This document shows, one piece after another, positions 1 to 8,837 of a stretch of DNA of 64,000 bases. How positions within the stretch are numbered: the stretch's first letter is position 1; each line of letters starts with the position of its first letter. The notes below the pieces were generated by a model. That model saw nothing but the letters and a program-made list of their open reading frames with translations, did no database searches and was not told the DNA's origin. The stretch spans positions 310,001 to 374,000 of the forward strand of contig JAJPHZ010000016.1 of the NCBI GenBank assembly GCA_021325025.1. Reading direction: 5' to 3'. The position numbers were made by a program, and so were the translations under genes. Source of the DNA: Pseudomonadota bacterium. GTDB taxonomy: Bacteria; Desulfobacterota; Binatia; Binatales; Binataceae.

Positions 1-106
1 GCGTTTCACATCCATGCCAGTGGTTAACAAAAAGAGCGAATCTTTGTCAAGTAGCCTGTTTTAATCCGATTCAGCAAAAAACGGCCGGCCATCGATGCGC
101 CGGCGA

Positions 107-1006
107 TTACTGCCGGCGTGTGCCGCGCGCCAGCGCGACCCGCCCGTACCAGTAGCCGAAAAAGTTGACGCATTCGAGCTGATGGTAGAAGGCCAGAGAG
201 GGCTTGCCGCGCACCGCCGCCGCCGCCATCCGCACCACGTTCTTGACCAGCTTGTCGGCGCGGTTGTACGAACGTCCGCCCGCAAACGCGCTGCCCACGC
301 CGAAGGCAAAGCTCTTGCGCCGGAAGTACGCGCGCGTCATTCGCTCGGGTCCGATCAGATGATGTACCACGGCGCGCGGCGCGATGCCCATTTTGCCGCC
401 GCCCGCGATAATGCGCCCGAACAGCTCCGTATCCTCGCCCGACATCGGGTTGTTGCCCACCACGCCCAAATCTTCGCGGAAGCGCCCGAAGCGCTCAAAG
501 CATTGGCGCGTCAGCCCCACGTTGGCGCTGAAGTACTGCGACAGCTTCTCGGCCGGGGGCGCGGCGGATTGCGGATGTACCGCGAGTTTGCCGTAAACCT
601 CCTCGCCCAGCCATCGCGGCGGCGTCGACTGCCATCGCGCCAGCACTATGCCGCAGGCCGCATCAAGCTTGCGCGCACGCATCGCGGCCAGCAACTGCTG
701 CGCCCAGTCCGGCTCGACGATTACGTCGTCGTCGATGAAGAAAATCAGCTCGCCGGCCGCTTCGCGCACCGCGCGGTTGCGGGCAAAGCTCGACCCCTGG
801 CGTGGTTCGAAGACGCGTCGTGCGGGAAAGGGCGCCGCGCCGGCGAACTCCGCCACCACCGCCGCAGTTGCGTCGGTGCAGTTGTTGTCAATCACCAGGC
901 ATTCAAGCTCGACCTCGGGGTCGCGTTCGATCGCGGCCACGGACGCCAGCGTCAGCGCCAGCGTCTGACACCGGTTGTGGGTGGGAATCGCGACGGTGAT
1001 CTTCAT
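107..1006 (-). CDS. Family 2 (GT-A) glycosyltransferase
   Basis: This is a 299-residue family 2 glycosyltransferase, likely to transfer a sugar from a nucleotide donor in the cytosol. The N-terminus has the beta strand and PTHNR segment of the nucleotide-binding fold (residues 3-12), an acidic DDD metal/donor site at 92-94, and an ED pair at 191-192 in the usual catalytic-base position. There is no signal peptide or clear membrane segment. I chose the ATG at 1006 because the consensus start MKITVAIPTHN begins there; an upstream in-frame start adds 11 unlikely residues. The neighbour upstream on the same strand is a putative lipoprotein, so the acceptor cannot be told from context. Confidence 0.85.
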   Translation of the reverse strand: MKITVAIPTHNRCQTLALTLASVAAIERDPEVELECLVIDNNCTDATAAVVAEFAGAAPFPARRVFEPRQGSSFARNRAVREAAGELIFFIDDDVIVEPDWAQQLLAAMRARKLDAACGIVLARWQSTPPRWLGEEVYGKLAVHPQSAAPPAEKLSQYFSANVGLTRQCFERFGRFREDLGVVGNNPMSGEDTELFGRIIAGGGKMGIAPRAVVHHLIGPERMTRAYFRRKSFAFGVGSAFAGGRSYNRADKLVKNVVRMAAAAVRGKPSLAFYHQLECVNFFGYWYGRVALARGTRRQ

Positions 1007-1045
1007 CGCCCGCCTGATTGTAGCATGCCCGCCGCACACTCCGCG

Positions 1046-2305
1046 TCAGGGAGCGGCCGCGCCATGCCGATGACGGCGATGGCGCGTTGTTTTGCGCGCC
1101 TTCGGGGTTGGTGTCGCGGGCGGCACGGCAGTAAGTGCCGGGGAGGGGAGAATTGCCGGCACGCTTGCGCCCGGCTTTGTTTGCGCGCCGACCGCGGCCG
1201 GACGCGCCGGCATGGCGGGGCCGGCGGCAAGTTTGGGATGCGCCGGCGGCGCCTGACTGAAGATGACGCCGCTTACGGTTAGCTGCGGCTTGTTCTGTTG
1301 CTGGATGTCCAACGGGGCGGTGAGCGCGATGCCGATGGGCCGCGATTCGCCGGGTCGAAATGGGACAATCGGCACATCGAAATCGGTAAACTCCAGCGGC
1401 AAAGCGATCGGCGTGTGCGTTTCGGTGTAAACCACTTTGCCGGCATCGGAGCGGTAGGACACGGTCAGCCTCACCTCGTCAAGCGCAGCATCGCCGGTGT
1501 TGACGAGCAGTCCGAACATCGCCGGGCTGCCCGAAACCGCCTCTTTTGTTGTGACATTCTTAAGCACCAGCCTGGGCAGGTAGGAACGGGCGGCGCCGGC
1601 GCCGGCGCGCGCCGCTTCGACGCGTTTCATCTCGCGCCCCAGGCGATCAGCCAGCTCGCCGCTGCCGCTGAACGGAACCTTGCCGATCCGCTCCAGAATC
1701 TGATGATACAAATTGAGCGCCTCGTCGTACTCCATCTGATGGTAGGCCGACAGCGCACGCTCGTGCATCCGCGCCACCCGCTCGCGCTGCGCAAAGCCCG
1801 CCAGCAGGCGCCATTCATCGCCCTCGCGCACCATGACGATCCGGTCGCGATAGGCAAGCCGCGGGTAATCGCCGTCCGCAAGCTGGCTCTCGGCAGCCGA
1901 TTGCACCGCCTGCGCAGTCTGATTGCGGGCCCCGAGCATGCGCTCCCACAACACCAAATTGGGCGTGGTGACGTTGACCGGGACGATCGCCTCATCGCCG
2001 GCCTGCGAGACCTCGCCCAACCGATATTCAGTCGCGGCTTCCATCTGCCCAAACCATCGCCGCTCGACATTGGGCGCCATCGGCACCTGACCCAGAAATC
2101 CGTCAAGCGACCCATGTACCAAATCAGTCTCCACCAGCATCCGGTAGCAGGTCTGGTAGTCGCCCGCCTTAAGCGCGGTCAGATAGGCTTGCGCGGCGGC
2201 GCGCGGGTCGGGACCGGGGGGCGGTGCACTGTCACAGCGGGGCAGGAAAAGGCCCAGCGCCGCGATTATGCACAGCAGGCGCCATCGATTGCAGATGGCC
2301 CGCAT
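1046..2305 (-). CDS. Putative exported or lipoprotein of unknown function
   Basis: This protein of about 419 residues has a hydrophobic N-terminal segment (about residues 9-20) ending in a cysteine (PRC-D), which could be a poor lipobox or a signal anchor. The next ~140 residues (repeated A-Y-L, a GDYQTCYRML helix, then beta strands with W-E-M) resemble small NTF2-like or DUF4878-like domains. A middle segment looks like an immunoglobulin-like beta domain. The last ~80 residues are Pro/Ala-rich and end in a basic HRRHRHG stretch. The ATG at 2305 is preferred over an upstream in-frame TTG at 2344 because it places the hydrophobic segment at the N-terminus. Function is unknown. Confidence 0.7.
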   Translation of the reverse strand: MRAICNRWRLLCIIAALGLFLPRCDSAPPPGPDPRAAAQAYLTALKAGDYQTCYRMLVETDLVHGSLDGFLGQVPMAPNVERRWFGQMEAATEYRLGEVSQAGDEAIVPVNVTTPNLVLWERMLGARNQTAQAVQSAAESQLADGDYPRLAYRDRIVMVREGDEWRLLAGFAQRERVARMHERALSAYHQMEYDEALNLYHQILERIGKVPFSGSGELADRLGREMKRVEAARAGAGAARSYLPRLVLKNVTTKEAVSGSPAMFGLLVNTGDAALDEVRLTVSYRSDAGKVVYTETHTPIALPLEFTDFDVPIVPFRPGESRPIGIALTAPLDIQQQNKPQLTVSGVIFSQAPPAHPKLAAGPAMPARPAAVGAQTKPGASVPAILPSPALTAVPPATPTPKARKTTRHRRHRHGAAAP

Positions 2306-2446
2306 CCACGGTCGTATCGTTGAGTTGTTGGCCAGGTGCTTCAAGCTGTCTGCTGCTCGTCCGGCTCAAAGCGCGCGCGGACGGAAGCATCAATTGTGAT
2401 GTCTTTCGGGCGGCGATGGTAGCCTGCGCGGAGGCGGTCGGCAGCT

Positions 2447-2866
2447 TCAATCGGAGCCAGGGCGCACGGCGGGCATCTGCTTGAGTTCGACTACATTGCC
2501 TTCGGGGTCGCGGACGTAAACCGAAAGCCCCATGCCGCGCGCGCCGTAGCGCGTACCCGGCTCGCCGATTATCTCCACTCCGCGCTCACGCAGATAGCCG
2601 AGCAGCGCGTCGAAGTCGTCGATCTCCAGGCCGAGGCAGAAATGGTCGACGTTGCGGCTGTCGTTGTCCAATCGAGCCGCCGGCACCAGGTCGAGCATCG
2701 ATCGGCCGGCGCGCAGCTGGATGAGGCCGATCTTCTCGATGCGCCGCTGCTCGGTGAGGCCGAGCACAGTGGTGTAGAAGTCCAACGCGCGCTGCACATC
2801 GGTGCATCGCAGCACCACATGATCGAGTTCGTCGACGCGAAACGGTCTAGCCTTCGGGTCCGGCAT
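2447..2866 (-). CDS. VOC family (glyoxalase/dioxygenase-like) protein
   Basis: This 139-residue single vicinal-oxygen-chelate protein has paired beta-alpha-beta-beta-beta modules. The first begins at LDHVVLRCTD (about residues 14-23). The second contains VDHFCLGLEIDD (about 73-84) and the closing YVRDPEGNVVELKQ (about 117-130). The two HV/HF histidines and the final glutamate in VVELK are the typical metal ligands, so metal binding is likely. Family members include glyoxalase I, fosfomycin-resistance enzymes and extradiol dioxygenases, and the sequence does not say which. The ATG at 2866 gives a compact protein of normal family length. Confidence 0.85.
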   Translation of the reverse strand: MPDPKARPFRVDELDHVVLRCTDVQRALDFYTTVLGLTEQRRIEKIGLIQLRAGRSMLDLVPAARLDNDSRNVDHFCLGLEIDDFDALLGYLRERGVEIIGEPGTRYGARGMGLSVYVRDPEGNVVELKQMPAVRPGSD

Positions 2867-2990
2867 GGACCGAGTCTAGCATCGCGGCAGCCCGCTTTCA
2901 GCGGTGGATTTCGGCCTCTTTTTAAGCTAAGCAATAACAACCATTCGTTGTTGAATTGGCATAATTCGTGCGCGCAAGGGAGGGTCGCCG

Positions 2991-3335
2991 ATGAGACGAA
3001 CGATGCTCACGCTGTTTGCCGTTGCGCTGATCGCCACTCCGGCACTGGCGGAGACCTGGTACCTGATGGCGCCCGACCCCAAGGTCTTCAAAGACCCGAT
3101 GGTGCTGCATCAGATGGAGCAGGGCATGGTCACATCAACCCTCCAACTCCATGAGGTTGCTTCATACCCCTCGCGCGCGCAGTGCGAAGTGGCGCGCCGC
3201 AAGTACGCCAACGACTGGCGCGAAGGGCGCCTCGTCAACATGGAATGGCATCAGATCGGCACGACCTCGCCGGATTGGTTCGTCACCTGCACGTCGCCTT
3301 CCGATCCGCGCGTGAAACAATCGCCGCCCAAGTGA
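2991..3335 (+). CDS. Small secreted protein of unknown function
   Basis: This 114-residue protein has a clear Sec signal peptide: MRRT, a hydrophobic core, and a probable cleavage after ALA at about residue 20. The mature part is about 94 residues and contains two cysteines (CEVARRKY and FVTCTSPSD) that could form a disulfide. It contains W-Y-L-M-A-P-D near the start and a helix around the first cysteine, an arrangement common in small periplasmic proteins that report processing of long argument-like tails. No enzymatic motif is visible. The start is preceded by AGGGAGG about 10 bases upstream. It is followed by the permease gene with a 43-base gap. Confidence 0.75.
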   Translation: MRRTMLTLFAVALIATPALAETWYLMAPDPKVFKDPMVLHQMEQGMVTSTLQLHEVASYPSRAQCEVARRKYANDWREGRLVNMEWHQIGTTSPDWFVTCTSPSDPRVKQSPPK

Positions 3336-3378
3336 GCGCTTGATTGGGCGGCGGCGCGCCCCGACAATCGGGGACCTG

Positions 3379-4605
3379 ATGGACGCCGCCGCCGCTCTGC
3401 CGCTTGCGATTTTCGCCGTCACTTACGTCGGACTGGCGTTGGGCAAGCTGCCGATGGTGCGGGTGGATCGATGCGGGGTGGCGCTGATCGGGGCGGTCGC
3501 GATGGTGGTCAGCGGCGTGCTGAGCGAAAGCGCGGCGCTGCATGCGGTGGACTTTCACACCCTGGCCCTGCTGCTGGGCATGATGATCATCGTCGCCAAC
3601 CTGCGCCTTTCGGGGGTATTTAGCTGGCTTGCCGAGCGCATCTTCGGACGCGCGCACACCGGCTTTGCGCTGCTGGCCACGACGGTCGTATTGTCGGGCG
3701 TGCTGGCGGCCTTTTTCGTCAACGACGTGATCTGCCTGGTGCTGGCGCCGGTGGTAATGGATGTGGCGGCGCAGGCCGGGGTATCGGCGGTGCCGCTGCT
3801 GCTGGGACTGGCCACGGCGAGCAACGTGGGCAGCGCCGCGACCGTCACCGGCAATCCGCAAAACATGATCGTGGCCGGCTTCGCGCATCTGGACTACGTC
3901 CAGTTCCTGCTGCGCCTGGCGCCCGGCGCGCTGGCCGGACTGCTGGTCGATTACGCAATCATCGCGTGGGTTTACCGCCGCACCCTGGCGGGCCATCGGC
4001 GCGCCGATTCAGAAGCGCCCGGCGACGCCATCCCCAACCTGGACAAAGGGGCCGCAATCAAGGCCGGGATTGTGACCGCCGGTGCACTGGTCTGCTTTGC
4101 GCTGGGTTATCCCACCGGCGTGGTGGCGTTGAGCGCCGCCGCCTTGATGCTGGTGGTGCAGAACGTCCGGCCCGACCTGGTCTATGCGCAAGTGGACTGG
4201 ACGATGCTGCTGATGTTCGCGGGCCTGTTCGTGGTGGTCGGCGGCGCCGCCGCCACCGGTTTCCAGAAGGACCTGATCCGTCTGGTCGGCATGGAGCGCC
4301 TGACTCATCCTGCGGTGCTGGCCGCCACCGTGGCCGCGCTCTCCAACCTGGTCAGCAACGTTCCCGCCGTGCTGCTGTTCCGCCCGCTCTACCCGCTGCT
4401 GGGCAGTTCGCAACGCGTCGCGCTGCTGCTGGCCGCGGTCAGCACCTACGCCGGCAACCTGACGCTGTTGGGCTCGATTGCCAATCTGATCGTAATCGAG
4501 AACGCCCGCCGCCGCGGCATCGAGGTCGAGTTCCGCGAGCACCTGCTGGTCGGCATCCCGATTACCGTAGTGACGATCGCGATCGCGGTGGCGTTACTGC
4601 GTTGA
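3379..4605 (+). CDS. ArsB/NhaD-like (SLC13/IT superfamily) permease
   Basis: This is a 408-residue multi-pass inner-membrane transporter with about 10-11 hydrophobic segments. Two features place it in the ion-transporter superfamily: FFVNDVICLVLAPVV followed by ASNVGSAATVTGNPQNM in the first half, and the mirrored SNLVSNVPAVLL and GNLTLLGSIANLIV in the second half. These paired N/G-rich re-entrant segments are the substrate-site hairpins of ArsB, NhaD and SLC13 proteins. It could export arsenite, exchange Na+/H+ or carry an organic anion. No ars genes lie nearby, so a specific substrate is not supported. The ATG at 3379 is chosen over a TTG at 3340. Confidence 0.85.
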   Translation: MDAAAALPLAIFAVTYVGLALGKLPMVRVDRCGVALIGAVAMVVSGVLSESAALHAVDFHTLALLLGMMIIVANLRLSGVFSWLAERIFGRAHTGFALLATTVVLSGVLAAFFVNDVICLVLAPVVMDVAAQAGVSAVPLLLGLATASNVGSAATVTGNPQNMIVAGFAHLDYVQFLLRLAPGALAGLLVDYAIIAWVYRRTLAGHRRADSEAPGDAIPNLDKGAAIKAGIVTAGALVCFALGYPTGVVALSAAALMLVVQNVRPDLVYAQVDWTMLLMFAGLFVVVGGAAATGFQKDLIRLVGMERLTHPAVLAATVAALSNLVSNVPAVLLFRPLYPLLGSSQRVALLLAAVSTYAGNLTLLGSIANLIVIENARRRGIEVEFREHLLVGIPITVVTIAIAVALLR

Positions 4606-4791
4606 AATGGGTGCCGCTCGACCTTGGGCCAGGCATCCTTGCCATAGATCCCCATAACCACAGCCGAGGGTACTGCATAAGGAAATTGGCCGGGGTCTTT
4701 CAAAGCGAAGGTCACGCGCTTGGCTTTCCGCGATGACGGCCGTAAGTGGCGTGCACTATTGCGGCCTGCGCCGGGAAGATACCTATCGGCG

Positions 4792-5988
4792 CTAGTCCGT
4801 CAACTGAACGCCTGGCGCAGCCTTGCGCGGCGGGAACCGCAACTCGACGCGTTCGGTGCCGTTGACCGCTTCGGTTACCATCTGCTGGATGTTGAGGGTG
4901 GATTCCGCCGCTTCGACTTCTTCGGGGCGGGCATGGGTTTCCGGATGGCGCGGGACGAACAGGGTGCAGCAGTCCTGGTCGGGGATGATGGAGGTTTCGA
5001 AGGTGCCCAGGCGGCGGGCCTGCTCAATGATTTCGTTTTTGTCCATCCCGACCAGCGGGCGCAGCAGCGGCATGGGCGCGGCCCGCTCGATCACCTGCAT
5101 ATTGTCCAGCGTCTGCGAGGCGACCTGACCCAGGCTCTCGCCGGTGACCATCGCCTGCGCGCCGGTCTGCGCGCCGATCGCGCCGGCGATTCGCATCATA
5201 AAGCGCCGATACAGCACCACCCGCAGCGGGCGGCGCACCCGCGCCACGATCTCGCGCTGCAGCATTCCGAAGGGGACCAGGAACAGGTTGGCGTGCGCCT
5301 GGTAGCGGGTCAGATGCGCGGCCAGTTCGCGCGCCTTGTCCTGGCTGGTGCGCGACAGGAGCGGATAGCTGTGGAAATGGACGAACTCCAGGCACAGCCC
5401 GCGGCGCATCATCCGGTAGGCTGCGACCGGCGAATCGATACCGCCCGACAGCAGCGCTACGGCGCGGCCGCTGACGCCCACTGGCAGGCCGCCGGCGCCG
5501 GGATGCTTGCCGATTGAAACAAACGCCCGCTCGGGAAAGATCTCGATGCCGATGGTCAGTTCGGGATTGTCCAAATCGACCGCGATGCCCAGCGCGTCCT
5601 TGACCGCGCCGCCGATTTCCCGATCGACCTGCATCGAGTTGAGCGCAAAGCGCTTGTCCTCCCGGCGGGTGCGGACGGCGAAGCTTTTTGCCGACGTCCC
5701 TTGCACGGCGGCCAGCACCTCGCGTTCGATTATCTTGAGGTCGGCGGGGACGGCGCGGCTAAGGGTAAAGTTCTGCAACCCGAAGAGCAGGCTGGCACGC
5801 TCGATTGCGACCGCATCCTCCAGTTCGTCGCCCAGTTCGGCGAACAGGCGCGGCCCCTCGCTGCGAATCGCGCCCAGCCGGTAGTCGGCCATCAGGTCGA
5901 GCAGGTTGCGCTTGAGTTGGGCGGTGAAGCGCCAGCGATTTTGGCCCTTGAGCGCGACCTCGTGATAACGTCCGATCAGGTAACGCAT
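4792..5988 (-). CDS. thiI: tRNA 4-thiouridine sulfurtransferase ThiI
   Basis: This 398-residue protein matches ThiI, which adenylates and thiolates U8 of tRNA and can feed sulfur to thiamine synthesis. The order is an N-terminal ferredoxin-like/THUMP region (about 1-165), the PP-loop pyrophosphatase motif SGGIDSP at 181-187, and a conserved CC-TLFVP segment at 340-346. The second cysteine there is the probable catalytic residue. The C-terminal rhodanese domain of the E. coli enzyme is absent, as in many bacterial and archaeal ThiI, so sulfur must come from another donor. The ATG at 5988 gives the standard MRYLIGRYHEVALKG opening. It stands alone on the minus strand. Confidence 0.93.
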   Translation of the reverse strand: MRYLIGRYHEVALKGQNRWRFTAQLKRNLLDLMADYRLGAIRSEGPRLFAELGDELEDAVAIERASLLFGLQNFTLSRAVPADLKIIEREVLAAVQGTSAKSFAVRTRREDKRFALNSMQVDREIGGAVKDALGIAVDLDNPELTIGIEIFPERAFVSIGKHPGAGGLPVGVSGRAVALLSGGIDSPVAAYRMMRRGLCLEFVHFHSYPLLSRTSQDKARELAAHLTRYQAHANLFLVPFGMLQREIVARVRRPLRVVLYRRFMMRIAGAIGAQTGAQAMVTGESLGQVASQTLDNMQVIERAAPMPLLRPLVGMDKNEIIEQARRLGTFETSIIPDQDCCTLFVPRHPETHARPEEVEAAESTLNIQQMVTEAVNGTERVELRFPPRKAAPGVQLTD

Positions 5989-6076
5989 CGTCGAAGCTCA
6001 CAGCATAGCCCGCCGCGCGCCGCCTCGCGACCCATACGCTGGCGCGCGATTGGCTGCTAATCTGTAGGCAAAGCCG

Positions 6077-6646
6077 ATGGCATACGAGGCAATTGAAAAT
6101 TTGCGCAGAAGGCTGGTGCCGCCGCATTCCGCCGACCACGCCGAAGATAACTCTGGCAAGGTACGAGCCGCCGTCCTGGTGCCGATCTTCGACCACGAGG
6201 GCGAGCTCTACATGCTGTTCATCAAGCGCTCCAACAATGTGGCGACTCATCAGGGACAGGTGGCCTTTCCCGGCGGGCGCTCCGAGCCGGCCGACCCCGA
6301 CATCCTGACCACCGCACTGCGCGAGGCGTACGAGGAGGTCGGGCTGCGTCCGGAGACCGTAGAAGTGCTGGGACGCCTGAGCACCGCCGCGACCTTTACC
6401 AGCAATTACCTGGTGACGCCGTTTGTGGGCGTGATCAACGTGCCGACCGACTTGAAGGCCGACGAGCATGAGGTGGCGGAAATCTTCAGTGTGCCGTTTG
6501 CGGCGCTGAAGGATCCGCGCTTTCGCGGCCGCTACCAGTGGAACCGGGGCGGCACCATCCAGGATTATCCGGCGATTTTGTACGGTGAGCAGCCGATTTG
6601 GGGCCTGACCCTGCGTATCACGGAAGAACTGCTGGCACTGCTTTAG
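6077..6646 (+). CDS. Nudix hydrolase, CoA pyrophosphatase type
   Basis: This 189-residue Nudix protein probably hydrolyses coenzyme A or its thioesters to phosphopantetheine and 3',5'-ADP. The CoA-specific signature LFIKRS-x4-THQGQVAFPGG (about residues 49-67) directly precedes the Nudix box, in which TALREAYEEVGL carries the metal-binding glutamates. The PDPD-type insertion within the box is typical of the NudL/PCD1 subgroup. The gene is followed after one base by a hotdog thioesterase. Pairing a CoA hydrolase with a thioesterase suggests turnover of acyl-CoA, though that is inference from adjacency. Confidence 0.88.
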   Translation: MAYEAIENLRRRLVPPHSADHAEDNSGKVRAAVLVPIFDHEGELYMLFIKRSNNVATHQGQVAFPGGRSEPADPDILTTALREAYEEVGLRPETVEVLGRLSTAATFTSNYLVTPFVGVINVPTDLKADEHEVAEIFSVPFAALKDPRFRGRYQWNRGGTIQDYPAILYGEQPIWGLTLRITEELLALL

Positions 6647-6647
6647 C

Positions 6648-7100
6648 GTGTCGAACGACAAAACCGCATCGCCGCTGCCCGACCTCAATCGCATCATCCG
6701 CGACAACCGCGTCGGCGACTTCCGCAGCCCCAACCTGGCGCTGGGGATGCGTCCGGTCGAGTTCGGAGTTGGAACATCCCAGTGGATATGGGAGACGCAG
6801 CCGCAAGCTGCGATCAATCCCTTTGGAACGATCCAGGGTGGGTATCTGGGGGTGTTCGTCGATGAAATCCTCTCCACCGCGATCGGTTCGGTGCTGGGGG
6901 AGGACGAATGGGCGGTTACCGCCGAGTTGAAGCTGAGCTATGTGCGCGCGCTGACACCGCAACGGCTGGAGGGGCGCGGGCGGATGATCCGGCGCACCCG
7001 CACCGTCGCCTTCATGGACGCCGAGGTGCGCAACGCGGCCGGCGAAGTGGCGGTTATCGCCAGCTCGACCTGGGTTGTTTCGCAATCGGGGCCGCGCTAG
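6648..7100 (+). CDS. PaaI-like hotdog-fold thioesterase
   Basis: This 150-residue hotdog-fold protein belongs to the PaaI/YdiI acyl-CoA thioesterase group. The diagnostic segment is NPFGTIQGGYLGVFVDEILSTAI (from about residue 57), where GxxxGG and the acidic D on the hotdog helix carry the thioesterase site. It is followed by beta strands with ELKLSYVRALT and GRMIRRTRTVAFMDAEV. The aspartate at VDE is in the position of the family nucleophile or base. The start is a GTG one base after the stop of the Nudix gene, so the two are probably co-transcribed and translationally coupled. Confidence 0.85.
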   Translation: MSNDKTASPLPDLNRIIRDNRVGDFRSPNLALGMRPVEFGVGTSQWIWETQPQAAINPFGTIQGGYLGVFVDEILSTAIGSVLGEDEWAVTAELKLSYVRALTPQRLEGRGRMIRRTRTVAFMDAEVRNAAGEVAVIASSTWVVSQSGPR

Positions 7101-7111
7101 CCGACCCCCGG

Positions 7112-7141
7112 TTGACAAGCACGGCGGCCATACCTTAGGCT
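7112..7141 (+). promoter_or_regulatory. Candidate promoter upstream of ffh operon
   Basis: A perfect TTGACA lies at 7112-7117, followed after 18 bases by a weak -10 candidate TAGGCT at 7136-7141. It sits between the thioesterase stop and the ffh ATG, about 55 bases ahead of the start, where a promoter for the SRP/ribosomal operon is expected. The -35 box is strong but the -10 box is poor, so this is tentative. Confidence 0.35.
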
Positions 7142-7196
7142 TTATTCTTTAGCTACAAATTGCAAGGACAACCTGCTTTCTCCTCATTATCCGGCC

Positions 7197-8537
7197 ATGT
7201 TTGAAACCCTGAGCGACCGCCTGGAAGGAGTATTCAAGAAGCTTCGCGGCCAGGGGCGGATTACCGAAAAAAATATCGAAGAAGCGGTGCGCGAGGTGCG
7301 TCTGGCGCTGCTGGAAGCCGACGTCAACATCAAGGTCGTCAAGGACTTTATCGAGCACGTCAAGCGCAAGGCGATGGGCCAGGAGGTGCTGCGCTCGCTC
7401 AGTCCCGAGCAGCACCTGATCCGGTTTGTCGCCACCGAGTTGCGCGAGGTGATGGGCGGCAGCGCGCGGGAGCTGGACCTCAAGGTCAAGCCGCCAGTCA
7501 AGATCATGGTCGTGGGTCTGCAGGGCTCGGGCAAAACCACCTCCACCGCCAAGCTGGCGCGATGGCTGAAGGTCGAACGCAAGCGCCATCCGCTGATGGT
7601 GTCGGTGGACGTCTACCGGCCCGCCGCAATGGAGCAGTTGCGCGTGCTGGGCCGTCAGATCGACGTCCCGGTGGTGGAAAGCCACGAGGCCCAGGACCCC
7701 ATCGAGATCGCCACCAACGCGCTGGGGCGTGCCGACGTCGGCGGATACGACGTGGTGCTGCTCGATACCGCCGGCCGGCTGCAGATTGACGAGGAGATGA
7801 TGGAGGAGCTGGTGCGGCTGCAGACCGTGCTGCGGCCCCATCATGTGCTGCTGGTCGCCGACGCGATGACCGGCCAGGACGCCGTCAACGTCGCCCAGGG
7901 ATTCCACGAGCGCCTGAAGCTGTCGGGCGTCATCCTGACCAAGCTGGATTCCGACGCGCGCGGCGGTGCGGCCCTGTCGGTGCGGGCCGTGACCGGCGCG
8001 CCGATCCTGTTCGCCGCCATGGGCGAGAAGCTCGACGCTTTCGACGTCTTCCACCCCGACCGCCTGGCCTCGCGCATCCTGGGCATGGGCGATGTGCTGA
8101 CGCTGATCGAAAAGGCCCAGCAGACCTACGATCAGAAGCAGGCCAAGGAGCTGGAACGCAAGTTCAAGAAAAACGAGTTTACCCTGGAGGACTTCGCGCA
8201 GCAGATGGCGGCGCTGCAGAAGATGGGCTCGATCGGGGAACTGCTGGGGATGATTCCGGGGTTCAAGAAGATCGCCAGCCAGGTCGATTCCGAGGAAGCG
8301 CAGCAGGAGATGGTCCGCATCAAGGCGATTATCGATTCGATGACGCGCCAGGAGCGGCGCAATCACCTGATCCTCAACGGCTCGCGCCGGGCGCGGATCG
8401 CGGCCGGCAGCGGCACCTCGGTGCAGGAAGTCAATCGCTTCGTGAAACAATTCGAACAAACGCGTAAGATGATGAAGAAGGTCGCCAAGGCCGGGGGCGG
8501 GCGCTCGATGCTGCGCGGTTTTGGGCTTGGCGGTTAG
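7197..8537 (+). CDS. ffh: Signal recognition particle protein Ffh (SRP54)
   Basis: This 446-residue GTPase of the signal recognition particle binds 4.5S RNA and delivers nascent membrane proteins to FtsY. The N domain covers about 1-90. The G domain has the P-loop GLQGSGKTT at 107-115, DTAGRLQ, and the TKLD specificity motif. The methionine-rich M domain begins near residue 325 and ends in a glycine-rich tail. Length and motif order are those of a standard Ffh. It heads a run of translation genes (rpsP, khpA, rimM, trmD, a methyltransferase, rplS) on the same strand with short gaps, a common bacterial arrangement. Confidence 0.97.
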   Translation: MFETLSDRLEGVFKKLRGQGRITEKNIEEAVREVRLALLEADVNIKVVKDFIEHVKRKAMGQEVLRSLSPEQHLIRFVATELREVMGGSARELDLKVKPPVKIMVVGLQGSGKTTSTAKLARWLKVERKRHPLMVSVDVYRPAAMEQLRVLGRQIDVPVVESHEAQDPIEIATNALGRADVGGYDVVLLDTAGRLQIDEEMMEELVRLQTVLRPHHVLLVADAMTGQDAVNVAQGFHERLKLSGVILTKLDSDARGGAALSVRAVTGAPILFAAMGEKLDAFDVFHPDRLASRILGMGDVLTLIEKAQQTYDQKQAKELERKFKKNEFTLEDFAQQMAALQKMGSIGELLGMIPGFKKIASQVDSEEAQQEMVRIKAIIDSMTRQERRNHLILNGSRRARIAAGSGTSVQEVNRFVKQFEQTRKMMKKVAKAGGGRSMLRGFGLGG

Positions 8538-8561
8538 AACAGCAAGGGAGTAAAAATATAG

Positions 8562-8813
8562 ATGGCGTTAGTGATCAGGTTGCGTCGCCAGGGGGCGCGC
8601 AAGAGACCGTTCTTCCGCATCGTGGTTGCGGAGTCCACCTCGCCGCGTGACGGACGCTGCGTGGCGCAAATCGGCACCTACGACCCCGCTTGCGACCCCC
8701 CCAAAGTCAACCTGCGCACCGACCAGGTGGAGCGATGGCTTAAGGCGGGCGCGCGGCCCAGCGCCACGGTGGCCAACCTGCTGGAGCGGGCGCGCCGGAC
8801 CGCCACCGCCTAG
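8562..8813 (+). CDS. rpsP: 30S ribosomal protein S16
   Basis: This 83-residue protein is ribosomal protein S16, a small-subunit assembly protein. It shows the conserved opening ALVIRLRRQGARKRPFFRIVVA, then SPRDGR, IGTYDP, and the C-terminal helix ERWLKAGARPSATVANLLER. Length is normal for the family. An AGGGAG ribosome-binding site lies at 8545-8550 ahead of the ATG. It follows ffh by 24 bases and precedes khpA by 24 bases, so all three are likely in one transcript. Confidence 0.97.
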   Translation: MALVIRLRRQGARKRPFFRIVVAESTSPRDGRCVAQIGTYDPACDPPKVNLRTDQVERWLKAGARPSATVANLLERARRTATA

Positions 8814-8837
8814 CAAACCTTTTGCTGGAGCCGACCC

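Noticed and set aside
95..1282. Long plus-strand open frame opposite the glycosyltransferase
   Set aside because: It is a high-GC antisense shadow. Its translation is Arg/Ala/His-rich with no motif, while the minus strand encodes a clear family 2 glycosyltransferase.
7149..8459. 436-residue minus-strand frame opposite ffh
   Set aside because: It is antisense to a canonical SRP GTPase and is His/Gln/Leu-rich low-complexity sequence.
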